In this document: piece after piece, positions 11,390-23,590 of the stretch
How positions within the stretch are numbered: position 1 is the first letter of the stretch
How the letters are laid out: each line of letters begins with the position of its first letter
Source: Atrina japonica
Lineage: Eukaryota; Mollusca; Bivalvia; Pterioida; Pinnidae
Direction: 5' to 3'
Assembly (NCBI GenBank): GCA_030159075.1
Contig: BROG01000239.1
Span: forward strand, 62,001 to 126,000
DNA: 64,000 nucleotides
The notes under the pieces: model-generated
The model's input: only the letters and a program-made list of their open reading frames with translations
What the model was told of the DNA's origin: nothing
The model's database searches: none
Translations under genes and position numbers: made by a program

Positions 11390-12490
11390 ATCTCATATAC
11401 TAAAGTATAAATCAATAGAATGTCCAGGACATAGATACAAATCCGATAAAAATGGACAGACACTGACCTCAGAAAACCAAGCGGTGGGATCAGGTGCCAT
11501 GGAGGAGTAAGCATCCCTGTCGACCGGTCACACCCGCCCCAATGAAATACGTGAGGAGTGAATCCTCACCACAATTGGTACAGACGTCTCAACAACCGCC
11601 AACGAAAAGGCAACTCAACATTTCAGTTAGTGAAAAAGTAATCGCAAACAAGACAATTATACCGACCATAAAATTTGCGAACGTTGACATTGAACGCGGT
11701 TTGCCATATTCCTGTGTCAATAATTTGTCAGTGAGTAGTTTACCTCTGTATATGAAATCTTCACATGTTGTACACGCCCTGGCATATTGGATCATTTGTG
11801 AAGTATAAACTGATTATGTGGGTGGCTGAGGGATATTACTACTTAAATGTGGAAAATTTACGAATGGAAAGCCGAAAACGTCACGTTTGTCGTATAACTT
11901 AGTTGCCAATTTCCCGTCTGTGTCTATGTTAAGTAAAATGTCTAAGTATGAAGCGTGTGTGCTTGATTCTATTGCATCTTTAATTTCTAGTTCGCTTGGA
12001 TATTTCGCATTGACATATGTATGAAAATCGTCATTATTAATCGACAAAACGTCGTCGATATATCTAAATGTCAAATTAAATGACTCCGTTAACGTTTTCT
12101 TCTTTTGATTCAGCAGTTTTTGAAGTCTGCTTCGTATGAAAAAAGGAACAGGTCGTCCAATAAAGGGGCACAAATGGTTCCCATAGGAATGTTGACAGTT
12201 TGTTGAAAGACCACGTCTCCGAATATTACAAATATATTGTCTATTACAAATTCCAGTAATGGATAAATTGACGTGACGTGACCAAATATGCCATTTTCTT
12301 CACAAAAAACCGTAAAAAATATCTTCTTTACCGGGAAATATAAAAGGAAGAGTGCATGAAGCTTATTTGAAAATAAAATATATGTCATGCCCGATGAAAG
12401 CGTTTTTATCGATGTGAAGTGCATACTTGATAGATATATTTAAAATCTGGGAGAAAGCATGTTTTCCCGGACTTAAGTAAATCTTCATGA
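11390..12490 (-). pseudogene. Penelope-like RT, C-terminal two thirds and tail
   Basis: Minus-strand pieces keep IPMGTICAPLLDDLF (RT motif B region) near 12180, FRYIDDVLSINN (catalytic motif C, YIDD) near 12060 and the downstream DKRD and RACTTCEDF blocks, ending at about 11589. The non-coding tail runs on to about 11390. Frameshifts at about 12130 and 11800 break the frame. Motif layout fits Penelope-like or a related RT; no GIY-YIG endonuclease is seen. Near-copy at 34970-36030. Confidence 0.75.
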
Positions 12491-12599
12491 TTTTTTTGCA
12501 ATCATCTATAGACATGTCTTTGTTTTTAAAAAGTCATCCCCTGATTAGTCTCCTGATGTTTTAGTATAATTCATAGGGCATGCAACTTTGTCCCACTTT

Positions 12600-12765
12600 A
12601 ACCTATGAACTTTCAATGTTGTTTTACACATGTTACATATTATTATTACTGGAGGAGAATCAGGCTACACGACCACGGACCTTACGCAAATAAACTGGCA
12701 AACATTCTCCCGAAAATAAGCTTAGGTTCTAGCGGGAGTCGAACCTGCGCCGATGAGAAGTGAAA
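12600..12765 (-). mobile_element. SINE-like fragment (minus)
   Basis: Contains the complement of a tRNA B box (AGTCGAACCTGCGCC) near 12740 and a GGAGGAGAAT block shared with 36150-36290 and 37510-37650. Confidence 0.4.
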
Positions 12766-12789
12766 GATTTTATGGTTCAAATGTAACAA

Positions 12790-13040
12790 TCTCAGATACC
12801 AAAGTATAAATCTTCAGGATATCCTGGACACAAATACAAATCTGATCAATATTGAACAAACACGGACCTCTGGAAATCCTAGAAATTGAGATCAGATACC
12901 GGGGAGGAGAAAGCATCGCCAGTTAACCGGTGAGTCCACAGTCAAATCCAAATGAAGTAAATGAGAAACAAAACCTCGTTACAATTGGTACAGACGTCTC
13001 AATATCTACCTCTGAACGGTACAGACGTCAAATAAACATA
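12790..13040 (-). mobile_element. Retroelement 3' tail without RT
   Basis: Tail sequence with blocks such as TGAACAAACACGGACC (plus) and a GTACAGACGTC end. Similar tails without RT lie at 36330-36580, 37695-37930 and, inverted, 28430-28640. It sits just downstream of exon 3 of genes B and C. Confidence 0.5.
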
Positions 13041-13204
13041 ATACCAAAGTCATGGTATGGTATAAAAGCAACTTATAAAAGGTCAATATTTCTTCAGTTA
13101 ATATCGAAATCAAAATAGTGGTAATTGTTTAATTTTTAATTTCGAAAGAGAAGGACGGATATTTTATACTAAAATGTATTGTCAAAGATTAAAACACAAA
13201 ACAA

Positions 13205-13280
13205 ACTTTTTATTAGTATCGTATTCCATTTTGTACATTTCATTTATAAAGGTATGGGAATCACATGGCCTTTCAATGAT
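13205..13280 (-). CDS. Gene B exon 3: last codons, stop and 3' UTR
   Basis: Acceptor TTTTACAG before 13280. The exon completes the split codon as His, then has His and TGA at 13275-13273. An AATAAA signal lies at 13209-13214 on the minus strand. In phase with the exon 2 donor at 16276. Confidence 0.7.
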
Positions 13281-13516
13281 CTGTAAAAAAAGAAACAAAA
13301 TTAATTAACGTGGTCAATGACAATATTTTATTCAATGTGTGAATAAATGAATAAAAAGCTATCATAAATCAGTGTAGGTTACGATAACAAATTATGATGT
13401 AAATGGTGTTAAGTAAAAGTATGTTTAAGGCATCATGGGTACTGCAATCATTTGTTTTATCGACAAGACAATCGTAAGTATGACCAAGTTAAAAGAATGA
13501 TGAAAGATACTTTATC

Positions 13517-13670
13517 AAGGATTGTTTTCCATTTTTTGAACATCATCGGGGTATAAAAGCAATTGCTCATGGAACAAATCTGTGCAGCACAAAGTGCTAC
13601 AAAATGAAATTTTCCCATGAGCAACTGCTTTTATACCCCGATGATGTTAAAAAATGAAAACAAAATCCTT
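13517..13670. repeat. Intronic foldback (long inverted repeat)
   Basis: Two arms of about 55 bases, 13517-13572 and 13615-13670, are about 95% complementary by eye, around a 42-base loop with its own small palindrome. It lies in intron 2 of gene B and would be transcribed as a hairpin. Copies: 38434-38585 (gene C intron 2), 27900-28022 (inverted block) and a diverged one at 57900-58085. TTAAGG ends suggest a MITE. Confidence 0.75.
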
Positions 13671-13747
13671 AAATTAATATACATTACCATTTTTCATTGA
13701 AACTATAGTCCACTGAATACTTAATTCATTCCCGAATACTGACTTTG

Positions 13748-13778
13748 TGTGTGTGTGTGTGTGGGGGGGGGGGGGGGT
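13748..13778. repeat. TG tract followed by G run
   Basis: About eight TG units followed by about 14 G. The inverted copy keeps only a C run (27807-27818), and gene C has neither. Confidence 0.8.
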
Positions 13779-16275
13779 GTTTTCATATGCCGTAATAGCT
13801 CTGTTTTGACACGAGAAGTAGTTCTCTTTTCTGATTGCAAATACTAAATGAAATTAAGGTTTAATTTCTTTTTATATCATTTTGAAAGAAACTAGTGATA
13901 TGGACAATTTTGAATACTTATTCTCAGATTTAATTCGCGATTATTCATATTCGACCATTTAATATTGGTGGTTAAATGTGTCAGAAGATAGTTGCCCGAA
14001 TGGGCCGTGTGCAAATGACTGAAAGGCCTACCATTTGGAAAGCAACAAATTATCGTTGTTTACAACAATTTTTTGTTTGAATTCTGATTTTTATCAGAAG
14101 AATACACCACAGAAAGTGTGAGTGTGACTGTTAATATTCGTTCATGACAACTGGAAGTAGCCATTTTATTTGATATTTTACCATTTGCGGAATCAGCTTT
14201 TAAATGACGTGAACTGTGAAGGCGTGCCGATTTTGTAAGTAGACCCATTTCAGTATATAGGCTGGAGGTAGCCATTCTACTGTACTTGACATTTTTACCA
14301 ATCGCTGAATCAGCTGGGGAAATGCCTTATCGGTGATGTTTTCGTAAGTATTTCAGTATATAGGCTAGTCCACTAGCAAAAACTTGAAATCAATTGAATC
14401 AAGACAAATGCCAATTATGTTGTGAAATAACAAACATTTATTTGTCTGTTTAAAAGATAATTATCGACACCTTCATTATGGAAAATCCGTGTAGGCCAAG
14501 GCTATAAAGTATATGTCGTTGTTATGGCTGTTATGTAGGTCAATTCAAACTTCAGTATTTACCAGCTGATCTATTTGATGTATTTTATAATGCAAACACG
14601 ATAGGTCTAAGTATATAATATAGAGTATTCCGTCAATTTACTGAGAAACCTATGAACACTATTTATTCTCAGCATTATCATTACAGGTTGTAACCTAGCA
14701 AATATAGGATCTGAGGTGAAATGGGAACCGATTTACACGATGCGAGTGACAAATTGTCTCTGACAGGAATATATGGTGACGGCAAAGCAAGCTGTTTATC
14801 AGAGATGCTTGACAAAAATGCACTAGATCTAACTCTCCTTTTTCTGTTTAACTTACAAGCAACGCAACTACGAAGTGAACTTTCATTTCTGTGACCTGTG
14901 TTTCTTTTCATAACATTACCTAGATGCAATATGAGCATGCACAGTGTGCTACAGATGCAGGCCTAGTCTTGTGTGTTCGATTTCTTTCTGTGATTTTTGT
15001 TTGTTTTGTGGTATTGAATGGTTTTTAAGATGAAATAAAAAATACAAAATTAATGTGTGTTATTTTATTCTTTATTGATTCATTCATATGTTCAGAGAAG
15101 ATTTGCCCGAGGAATACATGGCCATGGAAAGGATTTCTAAAATGTAATGTATTCCTACGCTAAAAAGTAAAGCGGTTAAATGCTTGGGTCACGCGACGAC
15201 TGACTTGTGTAATTTAAAATTTAAATATTTAGTTCAGTCGTTCTATATACCTGCAATGAAGGAAATAGCAGTCGGTATGTAAATATTAGTAATGTGTCGT
15301 ATTAGTCACAACAAGAAGTTTTACAAAAAAAACTACATCACTATTGTCAGATAATGAAGGTTGAGTGACTTCAGGCCTGGTCTAAAATGATTGAGTGATT
15401 GATAGGAAGGAAATCCTAAAATATAAATTGTAAAACGATGTTAAATTTCAATATTGGAGTTGGAAATTCCAATACAAAGTTAGCTTTTCAAATTTAAAAG
15501 TTGGAATATCCAAGAGTAAACTTGATTTTCCATAACAGTAAAGTTAGAAAAATGGAGTAAAGCTAGGAAAACCAAAAATATATAAATTATAATGATTTAA
15601 TACGCATCCGTGGATCTGATCTCCTTGCCTGACCACTATTTGTATAGACGCGTAGACTTGAGACTGGATTGAATCCATGCTGCTTATGAGAGAAATATTA
15701 ACGCATTGTTGTCTTAAATGAATTGAATTAGAAATGAAGGATAAAACAGATTTTTGTCAAAGTGGAGTTTGTCCTTTTTGTAGATACTCGATGCTTGAGA
15801 GAAAATTGCAAATACGAGACTAAAACGACTTGTAACGTATGCCTCACCTTGAGCATTTGGTCAAAAGAAAATAGGAACACGCGCTTGTCTATGAAAAAAA
15901 TCTTTACATTCAAATAGATTATCCCCATGTATTTACTACCTGTTTTGGGGCGTATGTGTTGGGACATTTCTAAAGCTTCAAACGGAAAGTATAGGTCTAC
16001 CATGGTACGTTGGCATATCCGGGTTTTATCCAAAACAAAACAATCCGTTCTGTTTTCCAATAATAGGTCGTATACATAAAAGATATTGCCTTGACACTAT
16101 TATTTTTATGTCCAAAATTGACCTTTTACCTTTATTTATATTTGATTCTTTGTTTGTAAACAAGTGCCAATTTACATTGTTAGATAGCAAACGGTAATTG
16201 ATAGAGTAGGAAATTTGTTGTAAATATATTTGTAGAGAGCACAAGATTTTTTCCGCACTGAAAAAGCATACTCAC

Positions 16276-16461
16276 GGCAATGGCAGACGCCATTGTGATC
16301 ACAATGTCCCACAACATTATTGTTGCATGTACAGTGTTCTCCCCCGTGATGACAAGAACCGTGACAATCACAGTGTCCATTATGACATGCTCCATCACTG
16401 CCATCTTGACAAAATCCATGACAGTCGCCATCCGTTGAACAAGCGTCGTCTTGTGCCATGG
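16276..16461 (-). CDS. Gene B exon 2: 12-Cys, His-rich secreted peptide
   Basis: Same 186-base exon as in gene A: TTGTAG acceptor, GTGAGT donor and 61 residues with all 12 Cys in the same places. Three residue changes against gene A at exon positions 11 (Asp to Gly), 27 (Asp to Asn) and 34 (Asn to Gly). By eye, about four base changes are silent and four change the residue. With exon 1 at 23978-24020 and exon 3 at 13280 it gives a 78-residue precursor. Function unknown; secreted by its signal peptide. Intact in every visible respect. Confidence 0.75.
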
Positions 16462-17261
16462 CTACAACTTAAAAATTTCAAATCGATTATTAATGGCGTT
16501 TTGATAAAAAACATTGTTGTGTTTTTTAACTGTAAACGCAATACTTTATTATAAACTTGCATCTCCAATTAATTTATTGGGTAGTAAGCATCCTGTTGCT
16601 GCTGGTCGCATATATAACGGTTTTCATCTATATTTAGCCAGTTAAATTTGATGTACAAATCAAACATAAGAGCTATACACGGACATAAAAATGTTACTAT
16701 ATATTTTGTGAAAATGATACGTGATCCAGTGTGGTATGCAAGCATGGAAATACTCAGGTTGAATTACTCAATTCCAAGCAAATAATTACCAAACTGTGTT
16801 TCACAAAATATACACTAATCTAAACTTTATGTCTGTGTATATATACTTTTTGCTATTGTATATCAATCTAAGTAGTACTTTTTCGGGAAAAAGTTATGGT
16901 CCCTTAAAGTTAAACTAATATGTTCAGAATAGGATGACCTATTTGTCCTTGAAATTAGATAAATGATAAAACTGTAATAATGTGAATTTGCATTTGAACG
17001 TTAAGGAAAGCAAAAAATTAAAAATGTCCTCCAAGTCAAATTATATGAAAAAGTTATTTTGTAAAGGATCACCGATCAATAAAAACGGTTTTACTGATAT
17101 CGAGAATAAATGTTTTTCCTTTAACTTTTTACGAGATAATTGCAATTCATCAAAATTGTTTTTGAACAAGAATATTTTAGTCTTATGATAGAAATACATT
17201 GGGTCCCGTCGTCTTTCACAATACATACTATAAATATTATAAACATAATACCAAAGTTATA

Positions 17262-17311
17262 ATGCTCAAGACGATATCGTTTCTGTCAATTAGACTTCAT
17301 CGGTTGAGCTC
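17262..17311 (-). ncRNA. Hammerhead ribozyme motif, core mutated
   Basis: Minus strand shows stem I halves GCTCAA and TTGAGC, a GTC/GAC hairpin, GAAACGATATCGTC, but CCGATGA in place of CTGATGA. That core change should abolish or strongly reduce cleavage. Confidence 0.65.
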
Positions 17312-17479
17312 CAATTTTATGATAATATCCAGAATACTTAAAATCCATCTTACGGAAGATGTGAGACAAGTTAAACCATGTTGAAATAAATAATTTGAAT
17401 ATTGATGGAGACATTACTCAGTCCTAAGACAGATTTGTCAATTTTTTATCTAATCGGCAAAAGACACTAGCCGAGCAAT

Positions 17480-17660
17480 ATATTAGATACCGATGTATTA
17501 ATCTCCAGTTCGTCCAGGAGACAAATTATAAATCTAGTGAACATTTGACAAACACGGACCTAGAAATCCAGAGGTGGGATCAGGTGTCTTGGAGGAGTAA
17601 AAATCCCCCTTTATCCATCACACCCACCGCTAGTCGAATATGGTACATACGACTCACTTT
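17480..17660 (-). mobile_element. Retroelement 3' tail fragment
   Basis: Short diverged copy of the Penelope-like tail (GACAAACACGGACCTAGAAA), duplicated at 41640-41810 in the gene C block. Confidence 0.4.
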
Positions 17661-18457
17661 CGAATCGGTAACTCCACATTTCATTTAGTGAAGCATATGA
17701 GATACAAACAAGGACATTATACGGACCGTACGTTGCGTCGTCTCCGAGATCCATCGGCAGACCTCTTTCTGTCATGAGACTTTCATCACTACGTGACAAA
17801 ATTTAAGTCACATTTTGGGCAAAATGGCAAATACCTATAGTAGTTCTCGTATAAGATGATAAAATGCTAAGTTCAGAAATAAAAATTAATATTACAACTC
17901 GTAAATATTTTCCTATATATTAGGATTCTTGAGTCTCCTGTCTTGACTCCTGTCAGTGACGGCGAATCATAGACTTGAATACGCTTACGTTGTAGATTCA
18001 TATTTTATTGGAAAATTCTTTAAATAAAATGAAACGGATTTCTCTCTGGAATCCGATTTCCGACATGGCACACACATCAGCATTTGCTTGTTGATTCCAA
18101 CTGAAATTCTTTATATTTTGTGAAAATTGCTTGAGAAACACAGAAAGGCATTTTTCGCTTGCGAATCAACCTTACTATTTGTTTATGCATAGCACATTTG
18201 ACCTGACCTTATTTTCACAAATATTATATAAGAATATAAGATTTGTATGCTGGTGTATAGCCTATTTGTTATTGTACATCAAGTACTAGTAGTAAAATCA
18301 ATATGATTTTTGAGTAATCACAGTTAGTGCCCCTTTAAAGTAATGTATTGCTATTTTGAAAATGTAAAATAGAATATGATTTTTGAAAACCTTTTTATAG
18401 TTTGTAATTGCCTGTTTCATATTTCAAGACATACAAATAAAAACGAATACATTTACT

Positions 18458-18634
18458 ATAGACTCTTTCCCGATAACTGCGGACCAGTAACTTTGACAGA
18501 ATAAATGATACAGATTCCCGGAAAATGACATCAAGAAACAATCAGTTACTATAATGACGTCTGTATTTTTGCGGGTATCTGTATCATTTATTCCCTCAAA
18601 GTTACAGGACCGCAGTTATCGTTAAAGGGTCTAT
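18458..18634. repeat. Foldback MITE in gene B intron 1
   Basis: Arms 18458-18516 and 18578-18634 are inverted repeats starting TAGACTCTTTC and ending GGGTCTA, consistent with a TA target site. Same element at 42591-42767 in gene C intron 1, where the end TAGACTCTTTCACGATAACT is a better match to its partner arm. No coding capacity, so a MITE. Confidence 0.7.
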
Positions 18635-19189
18635 TCTATCTATCGTTACAATGACGATTTTTCTTTAGTTATTTAACAGTTTTCAATATATGGATAGTGA
18701 AAGTAGGCCTACTAAATAAAATTATTTTGTGAATGTGTACATATATTCTTTTTTCTTTACTTCATTATGTCATATTTATATTAACCCTTCTCTTTGTTTC
18801 TCTTTTATCCTCTATTACTTTATCTCTTGGAGGCTTAGTCTTTCCTTCTTCCTTCCTACCTTTCTATTTACAAGAAAATGTTCACAGTCAATGTTATATT
18901 TGGTCAAGTCATTACCCCAATATCCGTACATATCAGTAATATTCAGCATGAAACAATTTGGTAACAACGCTTAAATAAAAGTTTATTGTTAGATATTAAA
19001 TAATGAGGGCATGATCTACTGAGATCAGATGCACTAAAAAGGACCGGCAACTATTGGCTTTAACACCAGAGGTAAAAATAAAACTCTTGAACACGTTTTG
19101 ACTTCCAGAGGTCAGTGTTTGTCCATTTTATACCAGATTTGTATATATATACTGGACATTTTATACTTTGGTATTGAGATTTTTTTTAT

Positions 19190-19354
19190 CCATTTACATT
19201 TTTTTTTATACATTAGCCTTGGTGTCTTCTTGGGTACATGCTTTCTGCCACCTGCCATCAGGGCTTGAAAGGCATCAATTGCCTGTTCAGAAGGTCTTTC
19301 AGCTGCTTGGACAATAACTTCTTTGTTGTTCTTGCTACATTTTATGGCATTCAA
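19190..19354 (-). pseudogene. Unrecognised coding-like segment, copy 1
   Basis: About 50 codons, minus strand, with AAERPSEQAIDAFQALMAGG and a basic end (KKTPRL). A second copy at 43680-43826 keeps the frame with about seven substitutions. No start context or splice sites stand out, and a retroelement tail abuts the 3' side. I do not recognise the family; it may be a captured exon or part of a transposon. Confidence 0.35.
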
Positions 19355-19499
19355 CCTCTATATTTAATTCCGCATGTTATAATAAGGCCACATACCAAAG
19401 TATTTTGTTGAATTTCAGAATATTCTAAATATATTTACTAAAGGGAAAGTGGTTTAATACAAGGTCGACTTATTTTCACCTCGTGTGTTTTCCATAAAA

Positions 19500-19838
19500 T
19501 GAAGTTAAACCTCGTTATCTCGAAGTCGTTGGGACCAAGCAAAATTCAAGATAAACTGGCCTTGGAGTTAAAAGGTCCGTCACTAGCCATACAATCACAA
19601 GGATTAATGACGATGTACGAAAAATCACTTAGAGATAACTGGTCACTTTCACATTGAAATTAAACATCGTGACCATGTATTAACATCGGTATTAGCGGTT
19701 TTTCTACTTTTCCGATCTAGAGTTATCATATCTTTGTTTAATAAGATATAAATGGAAAATTGCCGGGGCCGGCCTTGATCTCGAGATAACCTGTTAAATC
19801 GAAATTACCGATCTCGGCATAACGAGTTTCGACTGTAT
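19500..19838. mobile_element. MITE with pogo/Tigger-like ends
   Basis: Ends read AAACCTCGTTATCTCGAAGT (left) and the complement of AGTCGAAACTCGTTATGCCG (right), with TA at the right edge. These resemble ends of pogo/Tigger-type elements. No transposase. Gene C keeps only a short GACTGTA scar at the matching point (about 43886), so the element was lost there. Confidence 0.55.
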
Positions 19839-20620
19839 CATGGTATTGTTCAAATATATCATTAAGTGTTCTTCTACATTCTACATTTATAATCACATTT
19901 CTATCGGCAGCCATGTGCGGGCATTGTCTAGAGCGAGTTGCCAACAAACTCGTAGATTCTAATAAATATGCCACCATTTTTGTTGATATCAATATACAAA
20001 GTAGAGTCTGACCCGAAAATCCGGGAAAAAGCGAAAGTGATTTTTTTTTTCTTTTTTTAAATAAAAATAGAGTAAATTAGTTTAGCTATTCAATTTCAAA
20101 CAGGTTTTGCAGTGCCTGGACATCAAACATCTTCAACACAACAATGTCAGATCTTCATGTGCTTCATCTCCTTTCAAATACAATCCTATCGGGCATGTAA
20201 TTACCTGCGACGTTTCTATTGTTGAAAATGAAAACCTCAAAAATCTTATTTTAAGGGGCCCTAATACCGAGAAGCTCGTTCCTTTAATTGGCGTCAGAAT
20301 TTCAGTTTAGTTATGAATTATTGTCGAAGATTATGCCAGACGATGGGCCAAACACGAAGACGTAAAACCTGACACTTTGTCTGAATGGCTAAAAGCAATA
20401 CGATGGTAGATAAAATTTCGTATTCGGAAACTTAAAGGGACTATGAAAACACGTTATCCCTCTGTATTTAGTGATCCAAGAAGTAGTAACTGAACTGGAT
20501 AGATTACATGACCAATATATACTGCTACTAGCAGCGTCAAATAATATAGTTTTTATTTGTAAGGCACATTATTTTAATTGTTTATTAGGCTCGTATTACG
20601 CTCATTTGATATACCTACAA

Positions 20621-20940
20621 TATTATAAACATAATACCAATGTCATAATGCTCAAGACGATATCGTTTTCTGTCAGTTAGACCTCATCAGTTGAACTCCA
20701 ATTTGAAAAGTATGTTTTTGTTTTCTAAAGATAAAGTGATATCATACAAGGCCAAATAATATCTCTAAAAAATATAGCCGAAATCCTTCTAAGAGTAACC
20801 ACTGTAAAAAAAATGACTATTTTAGCTTTAGAATTTTTCGAATTTAAATGATGTTATCAGTGCCAAATATTACTTTAGTATAAGATGAACACTCGTACCG
20901 AAATACCAGGTACTAGGTTTATGTATACCTTTGTATACAA
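20621..20940 (-). mobile_element. Retrozyme unit nested in the RT pseudogene
   Basis: Compared with the uninterrupted RT at 44625-44650, about 315 bases are inserted after GATATACCTACAA. The sequence resumes at GTATACAACGGATACC, so flanks suggest a short imperfect target duplication. The insert matches the unit at 60950-61394 and has one hammerhead motif at its left end. Confidence 0.65.
20649..20699 (-). ncRNA. Hammerhead ribozyme motif
   Basis: Minus strand CTGATGA, GTC/GAC hairpin, then GAAAACGATATCGTC and TTGAGC. Stem I pairs through one wobble (GTTCAA with TTGAGC). One extra A in the GAAA region may reduce activity. Confidence 0.65.
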
Positions 20941-23022
20941 CGGATACCGATTTTGAGCTACCATATTTATATTTGATACCTAAACTTCATAAAACCCAAT
21001 ATAAGCAAAGATACATAGCAAGATCCCGCTAATGTTCTACCAAACCTTTATCTTTACTCCTTACCAAGATATTGACAGCCGTTAAGGAGAAACTTCAACA
21101 ATACTGTACAGTTGCTTATTCCAGAAGCGATGTAAATCGGATGTGGATACTTAAAACTTTTAAACAGTTTTTAGAAAATTTGAAGGCACAGAATTTTTGT
21201 CGAATTCACAGTTTCAAAACTTATGACTTTCTACTCTTTACACAACTATTCTACATAAAAAAAAATAAAAGAAAGACTTTTTCGCATCATGGAAAACTGT
21301 TTTTTCACTAAAGGTGGTACCCGAAAATTTAAATATCTAGTGATTGGCTATCAGGATATTTATTTTGTCCAACACCACTCTGATTCTACACATAAATACA
21401 CTGAAGTTGATATAAAAACATGCTGGAATTTCTTATAGACAATATATTTGGAATGTTCGGAGACGTGGTCTTTTAACTTACAGTCGGCATACCTATGGGA
21501 ACCAATTGTGCCCCTTTATTGGCCAACCTGTTCCTTTATTCATACGAAGCAGAATTAATTCAGAAACTGCTTAATCAAAAGAAGAAAAAGTTAGCGGTGT
21601 CCTTTAATTTGACATTTAGATATGTCGACGACGTTTTGTCAACTAATTAAAAACAATTTCCATACATATGTCAATGCGATATATCCCAGCGAACTAGTAA
21701 TTAAAGATGTACCAGAATCAAGCATACACGCTTCGTACTTAGACATTTTACTTAATATAGACACAGACGATAATTGGCAACTAAGCTATTCGACAAACGC
21801 GACGATTTCAGCTTTCCCATCGTAAATTTTCCACATTTAAGTAGAAATATCCCTCAGTCATCCGCATACGGAGTTAATATTTCACAAATGATCCAATATG
21901 CTAGGGCGTGTACAACATATGAAGATTTCATATACAGAGGTAAACTACTCAGCGACAAGTTATTGACACGGGGATATCGAAAACCGCGCTTAATGTCAAC
22001 GTTCCACAAATTTTACGGTCGGTATAATAGTCTTGTTTGCGCTTACTCTGTTTTACCAGGTGAAATGTTAAGTTGCCTTTTTGTTTGCGGTTGTTGAGAA
22101 TTCTGTACCAATTGTGACGAGGATACACTCCTCACGTGTTTCATTGGACTTAACTGTGGACTCACGGCGGTTGTGACCGGTCGACAGGGGATGCTTACTT
22201 GCCAATGGTATCTGATACCTTCTCTTGGTTTCCATAGGCCCGTGTTTGTCCATTTTTACCGGATTCATATCTATGTCCTGGACATTCTATTGATTTATAC
22301 TTTGGTATCTGAAGTTATTTTTTTATACAAGTGTACATCGTGAGCTTGGTTGAATTATCTATCTGAGACAGTGTTAGATAACAGTAAATTCTACTGTTTT
22401 ACATTGTATGTAAATCAACAACAAATATATTGGGACTTTAAATAAAACGGCGATTCAGAAAATTAAATGTACAGTAATTCAAAGGAAATAATTTGTTGAC
22501 ATGAAGTATTCATGAAGCATTCTCCGAATGTAGTAAACAAATTATAATTGCAAACAAACGTAAGTATAAATGTGATATAAGATGCCTTTGTTTTCCAGGT
22601 TTAGAACATTGTTCTTTTAATTTACATAAACTGTGCATTTAATTTGGATATGGTCTCACGGATTTACATTTGTATTCAGTACCGTACCTTTACATAGTTT
22701 AGGTTGTTAGCGAGTTGATGTCATTTTGTTTTACACCAGGTTAACATTAAAATATTTCGTAAACTTCCCCGTTAATATGTATTCAGTTTATCAGATTTTA
22801 TGAGAACTATTGTTCAGTTCATAATTGGAATTGTCTGTTTTGGAGTTGAATGGATTTAGATATAATACCTATTACCAGCAATATTGTAAGAAATCTAAAT
22901 TTATTACAAATTTCATGGTTTGTTGTATTCGCATTTTGATTATTTTTTTACTTTATGCTTCAAACTCGATCAATAATGATAAAAAATGTTGGTGTGGTAA
23001 GGAAGTCGAAATCTTTGTTGTT

Positions 23023-23280
23023 GTTGTTTTTGTTGTTATTGTATAGTTGTTTAACGTCCTACTCATAAAATCTTTCACTCAAATGGAGTCATCATCAAAT
23101 GCCGGTGACGGGTTTCAAATTTTTGCCTATGCTCGGCACTTGCGACCAGTCAGCAGTGAGAGTTCTTTAACGTATCTATACCTACTGTGACACGGAAAGA
23201 GAAGCCAGCCGCCTCCGCCAAGGCTCGAACCCGCGTCCATCCGGTTGCGATTCGACCACTCTACCGCGGAGACAGGTCGG
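23023..23280 (-). mobile_element. SINE, near complete (minus)
   Basis: Tail complement TTGTTTAACGTCCTACTC at the left, a middle domain with the complement of GTTAAAGAACTCTCACTGC, and a tRNA-like head complement (GGCTCGAACCCGCGTCC) near 23222. Matches 6140-6410 at the equivalent site of gene A. Confidence 0.65.
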
Positions 23281-23479
23281 GTCTCTCAAATCATAGTGTT
23301 TATCTTATAGCTTCGTTAATTTCCTGTCTGAGTCTATAGTAAGTTTAATGTCCAAGTTGGAAGCGTGTGTGATTTATTCTGTTGTCTTTAATCAATATAG
23401 TTCGTTGGGATATACCATACAGACATATGACTTGAACTATATTGTAGATTTATCCTCCCAGTAGTCGATCAGTTGATTC

Positions 23480-23590
23480 AAATATTATAAACATAATACC
23501 AAAATTATAATGCTCAAGACGATATCGTTTCTGTCAATTAGACGTCATCAGTTGAGCTCCAATTTGAAAAGGATGTTTTTTTTCAAAGAC
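23480..23590 (-). mobile_element. Short retrozyme insertion
   Basis: Relative to gene A near 6600-6620 (GTTGATTCAATTACACAC), about 110 bases are inserted after GTTGATTCAA. The insert holds one hammerhead motif and short flanks only. Confidence 0.55.
23512..23563 (-). ncRNA. Hammerhead ribozyme motif
   Basis: Minus strand GAGCTCAA, CTGATGA, GTC/GAC hairpin, GAAACGATATCGTC, TTGAGC. All core bases are present. Only the closing pair of stem II departs from the usual G-C. Confidence 0.7.

Larger units (their letters stand above)
13281..16275 (-). other. Gene B intron 2
   Basis: 3.0 kb, GTGAGT donor and TTTTACAG acceptor. Holds the foldback, a TG/G-run microsatellite (13748-13778), and about 1.6 kb that is repeated in inverted orientation at 26640-28020. 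Open frames at 14060-14275 and 14681-14938 are not kept in the inverted copy and look incidental. Confidence 0.6.
20100..22320 (+). pseudogene. Penelope-like RT, near full length but broken
   Basis: The N-terminal part at 20107-20470 matches the open copy at 44017-44496. After the retrozyme nested at 20625-20937 it resumes with LPKLHKT-type sequence near 20975, the VKEKLQQYC block at 21080 and motif B (GIPMGTNCAPLLANLF) near 21490. A YVDD motif C lies near 21620, then the C-terminal blocks to 22097 and the 3' tail to 22320. Several stops and frameshifts. Inside intron 1 of gene B on the opposite strand. No endonuclease domain seen. Confidence 0.75.

Noticed and set aside
14060..14938. Frames of 71 and 85 codons in gene B intron 2
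   Set aside because: The inverted copy at about 26.7-27.5 kb breaks both frames, so they are incidental.
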